This document shows, one piece after another, positions 55,775 to 64,000 of a DNA stretch of 64,000 nucleotides. This DNA comes from Turnera subulata. Lineage: Eukaryota; Streptophyta; Magnoliopsida; Malpighiales; Passifloraceae. Positions within the stretch are counted from its first letter, which is position 1, and every line of letters begins with the position of its first letter. Position numbers and translations under genes: made by a program. The stretch lies in assembly GCA_028386065.3 (NCBI GenBank), contig JAKUCV010002404.1:155605-219604 (forward strand), read 5' to 3'. Under the pieces are notes generated by a model. It worked only from the letters and a program-made list of their open reading frames with translations. It did no database searches and was not told where the DNA came from.

Positions 55775-58700
55775 TCACTTGTTTCTAGTTAGTACTATTT
55801 GAGTGAGATCTACAAGTGCCCTTCTCGATTTTCTTACTTCTTCATCCTCTGTTTCAGGCAGAGAATTGATGGCTGAAACAGCAAGGTAAGCATGCTTTGC
55901 AGCTAGCTCCCTTGCCCTTTGTATTCCATTGCTCTTCCCTAGGTACTCAAGAGCCTGCAACAGATTCATCAAATAATGATGACTCAAGGGGCCAAGAGGA
56001 GATTACGTCTTCAATTAATATTCCGGTCTTCAATTATAGCAAAACAAAAAAAAAAAGAAGGAACAATAAATGATCATGTGTGCTACATGAAAACCATAGC
56101 ATATTTGATGATTTCGGGTAAAAAAAACCTTTGAGAAAATTTTCTTCTCATAGACTGGTAAAAAGAATCCAAGTTTGAGAAAATTTTCACAAGTCGAGGT
56201 GTGCAGAATACATAAAGGGAATGAATTTTATCTACCGTTCCTACTACGAAGCTCGCAGAACCGAACTTCTTTTAGACAGAATACTTCACAGATGTAAATT
56301 AGACAGAATAGTAGTATTCTCGAACTTACAACTTCGATATTTTCTGGTTTGTCAAGGCCCTGGTCAAGAACTGCACGTAGCTGTGGGAACTCCTCCATGG
56401 CATACAATATTGGAGCTGTTATAATTCCCTAAACAATAAATCATATTTCTACAAATCAGATTAAGAAATCCAGTCCTGTTCATCATTGCTTATGCAATTT
56501 AAGCAGGATACAACAGAAATTTACTTAACATAATTATCCAAATAAAAGACCAAAAGAGAGGTTATGATGCATGACTCAAATTTCAATAGCATGAGAAAAA
56601 TGAAAACAACCAAAACCAAGTAGCATGCATCAGCTCATCACAAGCAATGAAAGTATTTAAGCTTGAAGCATCTAACATCTCCAACCATTGGGACGAAACT
56701 TTAGTGATAAAATGAATTACATGGCGTATGTCAGATAATGAACCCTTTCCAAGAGAAGTAGATGTGCCAGTGAAGTCCAGAACATCATCTATCAGTTGAA
56801 ATGCCAATCCCTGCAGAAAGTGACAGTTAGAGCAAACTTGACAGAAAAATGTGCATGTAACAGAGGGACTGGCAGAGGATCCCACTAGGCAAAAATTGCG
56901 AGTAATTTGAGTTACAATTTAAGCAATTCACAAACCAGATTTCTCCCATACTCAAAAGCCAACAGTGCAACTTCTGCTGTATGATCTGCTAGAATGGCTA
57001 TTGACTTACAGCCGTGTGATAGCAGAGATGCAGTCTTGTAGTATGTCTTCTGCATATAGTAATCCATGCTGCACTAAGAATGCTAAAACTTTAATTCGAC
57101 TCAACCACAAAGGGAAAATCCCCAGCAATCAGCAATATAAGAAGTAGATGGAAAACAGATAGTTTCAAGACATCAAAACATAGGAATGTAACACATTATT
57201 GGTCATCATTAGTCCAGCTACAAGTGCAATTGCACAAGACGTAAATGGGAGAACCTTCTCATAAACAACACCGCGAGATTTCGTGATTGCAATCAAAGTG
57301 CAATTAGGAAAAGAAAAGGCAAGGCAGCATACCTGTAATGTTGATCAGCTGTTGAAGTCATCTGCATGGTTTCACCAGTTATAAGATCCTTTGCAACAGC
57401 TGACATTAACGTGAGAACCTACAACCATAACAATACAAGTATAAACAAAAATGAAAAGGCAGAAAGGCAAGTGAATGGTAATCCTATCTGTTTCACGCCA
57501 CCTATTATTCCCAGAATCTGAATAACAGGAATGTTTTTTTTTCTTGTTTACATAACAGCATCCCATTAGAAGTTGGAAGTGGTAATGATTTCCACTACAC
57601 AGCATTGGACTCGGGTACTTGAATTACAATGGTTATACACATCTATCTCTCTATATGCATGCTTACTTCCCAGTTGTTTAAAGCTGCAAGGGCCACACAA
57701 GCTCGGGAAATTAGAAAATCTCCTGCTAAAACTGCCACCTGCAATATAAATGCGTAGAAGAAAGTCAATAACAGACGTTATATCTACAAGACACATATTT
57801 ATATATCGTGGAAACAAACTAATTCTAAAATTCTAAAGGGTCTAGACTCTAGAGCTTAAAGCTGTTAGATGCCTATGCTAGGATGCATCAGTCTAATATG
57901 TCAATACTGATTGTAGTCGAGATTTACGAAAATGGATCCATTACTTACATGAATAATGCACAAATACCTACGACAAAAGAAAAGAAAAACTAGATGGAAG
58001 AATAACAGTTTTTAGAAGAGATCTATAGAATTCATAGAACGAGAATGCTTCCCGTCTCATTCTGCAGAAGAAAATCAGGATGAGACGAATGTAGACTGTA
58101 GAGTCCAGACTGATTTTCCGTGAACGTGAAAACAAACTGGAACAGATGAACTTAAAGAGCTCTAAGTATGCATTGCTCATGTCCATCTACAGTTAATATC
58201 AATTAATCAAAGAGGCAGTAATCATACCAATGGCCTTGTAGCTAATTGGCACTTTTGTGTCAAAAGCACAAGAGGGGTGAGGCCTCGGGTTCGAGTCTCA
58301 TTCTCTTCGACTAGTATCAGAAAAAAAAGTGGCAGTAATAATTCTTTGTTACCAGCCAGTAGGTATCTGCTATACTCTCATCATCACTAAGTGGATGGGT
58401 AGTACCTTATTGCCCATAACAAAATTTACTGAACCAATTCCACGCCTTGTGTCCGCATCATCTAATACGTCATCATGGAGAAGACTTGCCACCTAAGACA
58501 TCGGTATGAATGAAGGAGAAACAATTTAGTAAGCATGAACAAATAATTATGACAGTACTGTAATAGTACGAGAGTTTCATAACCAAGAGAAACATTTCGA
58601 GAAACTGACATGGATCATCTCTGTAATTTCAGCTAGCCTTTGCTGTCTAAAACGCAGTTCTGCCTCTGCCGCCGACCTATCTCCTATACTAACAGATGTT

Positions 58701-60557
58701 GGTTGTGGTATACGCACATTCAAGGCAGTTGCCATCAGTAGCAAAACCTGCTCAAAATAGTTCCTTAGGGATAAATAGGAACAAATGACATTATAACTCA
58801 AACTTCTGTGAAAATAAGAACTCGGTCAATGTTAAGCTTTAGGGGAGAACTCCATAAAGAGAAGGTAATAAAGTTTGATCAGATACAGTTGAATCAGTTT
58901 TAGCAATTACTCTCTGGCTGCTTGCTTGCAACTATTTTTTTTTATCAAATGCTATGTAGTCAGGTCAAGTATGCTCATAATCCGAAACTATATCATAATA
59001 ACTCAATGGCACAATCAATCTTAGGAGTTGAATTCTTTTCAAGGCCTGATAACAGTTGAAAAACAACAATACAGGAGATTGCATTACAAAATAAAAGAAT
59101 TTAACCAGCAGATAATCCAAAGATGAGGCAAGTTAATTTGTAACATAAACATGCGCCGGGATTCTTTTAGAAAACGTACAAAGCCTGTAACATAAAGAGG
59201 AAGATCAAATTTTTTTAGAAACCAAGCTAGCAGTGAAAACACAAATTACTTCAACTCATAAACCACTAACAGAATGTTAATCAAAAGAACAGCAAACCAA
59301 ATCCTCATGATGAGTGAGGAAGAACTACTTAGGTACCGCGGGACGAAATCTCTTTCCTTCAGCTCCCGTTTTGAAGAAGTACTCGGCAGCTGAGGTAAGC
59401 TTAGGGACCTAGACAATAATACATACATGCATACATCCAAATTTGATTAGTCATTCAAAAATTATGCTTTATCCATTAAAAGAAAATTAAAGAAAAAGAA
59501 ACACACTAGAGAATACCAAACATGCAATGCCCAGAGGCCCCAGACAGAACAAAGAAAGAGAGGGACTTAGATACCTCAGCAACTACCATTGCTCGCAACC
59601 TAGTAGCTATGCGTGATAGTTCATCCGCGACAAGTGAAAATGGATCCAGTTGATCATCCTGTAAAATGAGATTTTCCCATTAATTCAATTGCCATATATA
59701 CCTAATGGGCTAATCTAAGCTTAGGTAAGAAAGCCATGCTGCGTAAACAGAAAAATGTCAAGCAGGTTGCCATTAAAAAACTGGGCACCATCTACACTTA
59801 GTAAGATGAATTTTTTCCACCAGAAAAATAAGATTAATTTTTCAAAGCACTAAACCACTAGGCAACAATCTCTTAGCTAAGAGCCTGAAAATTACACAAG
59901 ATTGAAACACTTACCTCAACCATAGAGCTGCCCTGGTGATGAATGTTGCGTCTGGGAGCATACAAGGTGGGTAAACTCCAGGTGTACGCTTCTCTACAAC
60001 CGAAAACCTACCAATCACCAGAAACAGTACAAACAAAAGCATCATCACATATGCACAAATTGAAAGAAAACAAAGAAATGCTTCTAACTACAACTTCTCT
60101 CTATCTCTTTCGAACATCATGTCAATTCACATTATAAAAATATATCTGACTTCTGAAATGTTTCAACTAAAGATTTCAGCATATTCAACAGCCTCTAGCA
60201 TTTGTAGTAATTTAAAAACTCGCATCCTAGCTAGCATTCTCATTTCAAGAAAATGATATCCTTTGGCCAGGGCAACAAGTAATTTCCCCACACATAATAC
60301 TAGAGTCGCTCCAGCGTTTGATCATAACCTTCCATCTAGTTTCTCATCTTTTTTGAGACTTGACTTCTACTCATAAGCCACTATACAAAATGCTTATGAT
60401 CGATGAAAAGAGATTAAAACACCTTCAGGGCAGAGTCTCCAGAACTGCTAGGTAAGATGAAGAAGTGGTCGTGTCGGTGGCACTGGGGGAGGAACCAACG
60501 GCAGCCAGAAACGCTGCGGCGGTGTCTTGACAACCTCAAAATCCGAGACACTAGCAT
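55775..60557 (-). CDS. Polyprenyl (solanesyl-type) diphosphate synthase, copy C
   Basis: Twelve exons: 60557-60423, 60007-59915, 59658-59575, 59408-59337, 58747-58610, 58492-58406, 57738-57667, 57418-57333, 57068-56936, 56810-56721, 56428-56330, 55954-55775. The joined frame is 422 aa and intact. Both aspartate-rich motifs are complete (LLHDDVLDD at 181-185, LIDDVLDF at 308-312). Changes from copy A: FRPA for FRPT after the IPP-binding arginines, VAKDLITGE for VVEHLVTGE, DQHYS for DQRYS, LLSHGCKS for LISHSCKS. The start MLVSRILRLSRHRRSVSGCR again looks like a mitochondrial presequence. It shares the extra Asp at the start of exon 3 (DDQLDP) and the TQIVLTRNK C-terminus with B, so B and C are sisters. 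Same reaction expected as for A. Confidence 0.87.
58226..58330 (+). mobile_element. tRNA-derived SINE in an intron of copy C
   Basis: A-box-like CTTGTAGCTAATTGGCAC, B box GGGTTCGAGTCTC and a terminal A run lie between direct repeats GGCAGTAAT (58214-58222 and 58331-58339). The matching introns of A and B show the uninterrupted target (A: GAGGCAGTAATTATT), which proves insertion into C after duplication. Confidence 0.8.
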
Positions 60558-60656
60558 TGCCGTTTGCCCCCAAGTGGTCGCTACCTACCTACCCAAGAAA
60601 GAGTCGTAATATGAAGGAAATTAGTAGTTGATCAGTTTGGAAGACAGGGTAGTTAG

Positions 60657-60663
60657 TATAAAA
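60657..60663. promoter_or_regulatory. Conserved TATAAAA upstream of copy C
   Basis: The plus strand reads GTTAGTATAAAAGGAGAGAA, 100 bases before the start codon of the minus-strand gene. It is the counterpart of 48677 and 54504. Confidence 0.35.
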
Positions 60664-61845
60664 GGAGAGAAGTGTCAAAGAGTGGACCAACATATAATTT
60701 CCACGAAAAAAACAAAACAAACCAACATCGACCTCACTATCTTATTTGTGCAGGCAACTAGGTCAGGGGTGGAATGGAACACACCTTCTACACGGTTTCA
60801 TTTTACTCTAAAACCAGTTGATATTATACGAGACCAGACCACCGACCCCCCAGAACGATGGTGATCCGTGTCGTGTGAGCCACCTATCATTATGTCACTT
60901 TTACAGTAGCATTATCTGTCACTTTTGCAGTAGCATTATTTGTCCTTTCACAGGGACCGAAACTTTAATTGGCGATGAATGACTGAACTGATGAAGATGT
61001 CCATATAAGACGCGATAAACGAGCTCCACAGCTTTTATAAAGAGTGCTACAGTGTTGCCCCGACTAATCTGGTCGACCCGCATCGCTCACCTGGGTATGC
61101 TGGGAGAGTCTCCCACTGGAAATATCTTGCAACTTTGATTTTTTTTTTATAAAAAATAAAGTCATTCCAATAAATTGTGAAGGAGTAAGAAAAATAAAAA
61201 TAATATCAGTAAGATAAATTAAGGTTTTGAAAGATATGAGAGCATGAAAAATTTTCAAAATTGGTTGTAAATAAAATCATATTTTTTTTCTTAACCAAAC
61301 TAATCTCTCCAAATTAACCCAAGACTAAAACTAAATCTAATAAAAAAAATATCTTTTAATTTATGCAAAAGATAAAATTTGTCAAGGAAAAGCTATTTTT
61401 TTTTTCAAAAGGCTGTTTTGTTGTGTGAATTATAAAATTTTAGGCAAGTTACGAGTAACAATTTTAAAAACTATATCCTTTCACGATGTACTCATTTGTA
61501 GTAATTTATTGGATAGATATCACTTCATCATTTTAAAAATTAATCATATAAATTAAACACTTTCGGTAACATATGCATAAATATTTATGAGTTCTTTTAG
61601 CATATATATTAAAAAATAAAGTAAATTTAGGGCAACACATATATTTATTTTTAAATAATATTAATGTTTTTCTTAAAAAATTCATGGTAGTCACCTACCT
61701 TCAGTAATTATAGTGTGTATCCGTTTCTGGCTCACGTGGTGCATAAATATTTTTTTTATTTTTACACATAGACTTTATTTCCTCAATTTTTATAATAAAA
61801 ATATAATAATTTTTTTCAAATAAAAGAGAAAGTGACCGTTTAGGG
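60664..61845. other. AT-rich intergenic DNA, nothing recognised
   Basis: Upstream flank of copy C. It is strongly AT-rich from 61,130 onward. A short direct repeat of GTCACTTTTACAGTAGCATTA-type words lies near 60894-60945. No gene is supported. Confidence 0.5.
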
Positions 61846-63103
61846 TGTAACAGCCCGGGTAAAAATTTAGATTTTTTATCGGGACTGTAAAAGTCGTTAT
61901 ACAGTGATTTACCTTTGAATTTAATCTTGAGTAATTAATTCAAGGTAAATCGGGCGTCGTTTTTCGTAACCGAGGGTTTTCCCGCTCTCGAGATTTTTCC
62001 GTGGATTTTTCGGACCAAAGTTGGTATTTTTCGGGTCCCGAAATCCTTAGGAAAAATCACACCGGAAAATAACTAAGGGGCTATCAGTTATTTTCTGGTC
62101 CGGACCGGACTCGCTCCGTAATGCAGACAAGCTGCATTATTGAAGCTTCACATGATGAATAGTAAAAAAACAGTTTTAAAAGCAGGAATCAGACGGAAGA
62201 AGGGGGGAGGAAGAGAAGAGGAAAAGAGAGAAAAGAAAGAAGAGAAAAAAAAAGAGGGAGAGAAAAATTAAAAAAAAAAAGAAAGAAGAAAAAAAGAGAG
62301 AAAAGGAAAAAAAAAAGAAGAAGAGAGAAAAAAAAAGAAGAGGGAGAAAAAAAAAGAAAGATGAAAGGAAAAAAAAAGAGAGGAGAAATAAAAAAAGAGA
62401 AGAAGAAGAAAACGTAAAAGAAAAAGAGAGAAATAAGTAAAAAAAAAAAGAAACGGAAAAAAAAGAAAAGGGGGAGAGGAGCTGCCGCCGCCAACCACCC
62501 GAACCTCCACGCCTGCACGTCGCCGCAGCCACGACCACCTCCACCACCTGCCGCCTCTTCTCCTCGTGGTCGCGCCGCCCTCCCGTCGCCAAGCCAGCCG
62601 TGCCGCTGCTTGGACGAGACGCCGCCACCGCCCTTGGACGAGGAAGACCCGACTCGGATCCGTCTCCCTTTTGCTCGCGTCGCACCGCCGCACCACCACA
62701 CATTCCTCGCGTCACCGTCGCCCTGTCGCGCCCTTGCCTTCGCCCCGTTCTGTGCCAGCCGTCGTCGGCCGCCGCCTGCGTCGTCACCTGTGAAGATCCG
62801 TGTCAGTGGGTGAGTAACCCGATTGTGCAACCGGGTCTTGGACACGGGTTGGGTGGATTCGGATGCTGCCTGGGCTCTAGCGCGCCTGGGCCTGACTGGT
62901 ATGACTGGGCCTACTGTGTGGGCTTGCTCATATTTGGGGTTGGGTTGAGCACTGGGCTGGGATTGCATAACTTGGCCTAGTCCGAAAATAAAAAAAATAA
63001 AAATAATAAAAATAATAGTAATAAAAGGATAAAATAAATCTGATATAAATATTTATGGTTAATTTTTTGAAAATTAAACCATGGAAGTATTTAGGAAAAC
63101 AAA
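61846..63103 (+). mobile_element. Partial LTR of the 3071/7373 family
   Basis: It starts TGTAACAGCCCGGGTAAAAA and follows the same order as 3071 and 7373: conserved start, purine tract at 62200-62478, GC-rich segment at 62480-62800, AT-rich segment. It is cut at 63103 by another LTR. The remaining part, if present, lies beyond the window. Long frames here on both strands are composition artefacts. Confidence 0.8.
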
Positions 63104-64000
63104 TGTAACAGCCCGGGTAAAATTTATATTTTTACCGGGACTGTAAAAGGGTTCTGTATAATAATTTATCATATGGAAATAAGCTTTCGTAATTATTCTA
63201 TGGTAAACCGAGCAACGAATTCCGACTCCGAGTTTCACTCCATATCCCAGATATTTTCGCGGAATTTCCGTGACGAGTTGGAATTTCTGAGTTAGAAAAT
63301 GACGATTATACCCTTGAGCTCGTTAGGAAACCAAAGGAAGTTGGAGGGGCACAATAGACCTTTTGTTGAGTCAAATTCTTTCTGTTATTCAAATTGTTGG
63401 TGGACATTATCAGCTCCACTACTCACAAATGGGGCACTAACATTTTCTTTCTTATCTCCAACCCATATCCTATCCTCCCCAATATTTGTTTCAACTTTTC
63501 CCTGTTATAAAAAGATAAGCCACGAAAACCTGTCACCAGACACACCAAAACTTCCGCCCAGTTAGTACAAACATTGTTATATTACTAGTCCTAAACGAAA
63601 GAAAAAAAAAACAAAAAAAAACAAAACATTAAACACGCAGCAAACACTAAGACACCACCATCGCCGCGTCGCCCCACCCGTCCCCGTCACCATCCCCATC
63701 TGCACCTTCCTCTCCTCTCCAAACCGTACCAGCTACCCCGACGCCGTGCCGACCGCCATCACCGTTCCTCCTCCCTTCTCTTCGCAGCAGCGCCGCCGGA
63801 GCCACACGCGAAACCCGACAACAGAACCGCCCTCACCGCCCTCGTTTCCTTCGCGTCACGCTGCCGGACGACGAAAGACCCGAGCCACCTCCTCTTCTCC
63901 TCGCACCGCCGGTACCGATCTCTCCCCGCTGCACCGGACGACTCGACGGGCGCCTACAGACCCGCCCTTCACCGCGCCAGCAGGTCGCCTCACCGCCCCG
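63104..64000 (+). mobile_element. Start of another chromovirus-type LTR, runs off the window
   Basis: It starts TGTAACAGCCCGGGTAAAAT. It then has GGTAAACCGAGCAACGAATT and TTTTCGCGGAATTTCCGTGA, which resemble the LTR of the chromovirus (reverse complement of about 22330-22450) more than the LTR it interrupts. It is inserted in the LTR at 61846. The preceding bases ACAAA may be its target duplication, which cannot be checked here. Confidence 0.7.

Noticed and set aside
62176..62980. Frames up to 259 codons on the minus strand
   Set aside because: Again the purine tract and GC-rich part of an LTR, with no domain resemblance.

Overview
The window is nuclear DNA from a flowering plant, most likely a eudicot. 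The evidence is spliced genes with GT-AG introns, a J-domain chloroplast-movement gene, plant-type polyprenyl diphosphate synthases, Ty3/Gypsy chromoviruses, L1-type LINEs, tRNA-derived SINEs and a Mutator-like element. I cannot name the species. All coordinates were read by eye.

Positions 1-33,000 and 61,846-64,000 are mostly nested mobile DNA. A SINE (324-524) and a LINE tail come first. Next is an internally deleted LINE-like insertion with 18-bp target duplications, itself split by a 3.7-kb solo LTR (3071-6769, TSD AAAAG). An 8-kb non-autonomous LTR element (7373-15375, TSD TTTTA) follows. It has no sense gag-pol but carries two antisense reading frames, each with a TATA-like box upstream. 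A 746-bp Mutator-like element with 9-bp TSDs lies at 17441-18186. At 18889-31753 a small LTR element coding only gag, a broken protease and a chromodomain is split by a 9.7-kb Tekay-like chromovirus (20015-29738, TSD TGACA, minus strand). The Tekay element has gag, PR, RT, RNase H, integrase and chromodomain, but with frameshifts and stops. A LINE 3' end follows. The solo LTR, the non-autonomous element and the Tekay element share LTR termini and a two-hairpin LTR motif; the two elements with internal DNA also share a PBS and a polypurine end. This suggests one mobilisation system.

Positions 33,000-61,800 are genic. A JAC1-like auxilin gene (7 exons, 470 aa, plus strand, 37473-40797) is followed by a tandem array of three polyprenyl (solanesyl-type) diphosphate synthase genes on the minus strand: A 41994-48590, B 49816-54439, C 55775-60557. 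Each has 12 exons with identical structure and an intact frame (421, 419 and 422 aa). A decayed remnant of a fourth copy lies between B and C. The synthases are predicted to make the side chain of ubiquinone, probably in mitochondria. B and C share changes not in A and so arose from a later duplication. SINEs inserted into introns of B and C, with empty sites in the sister copies, give the order of events.
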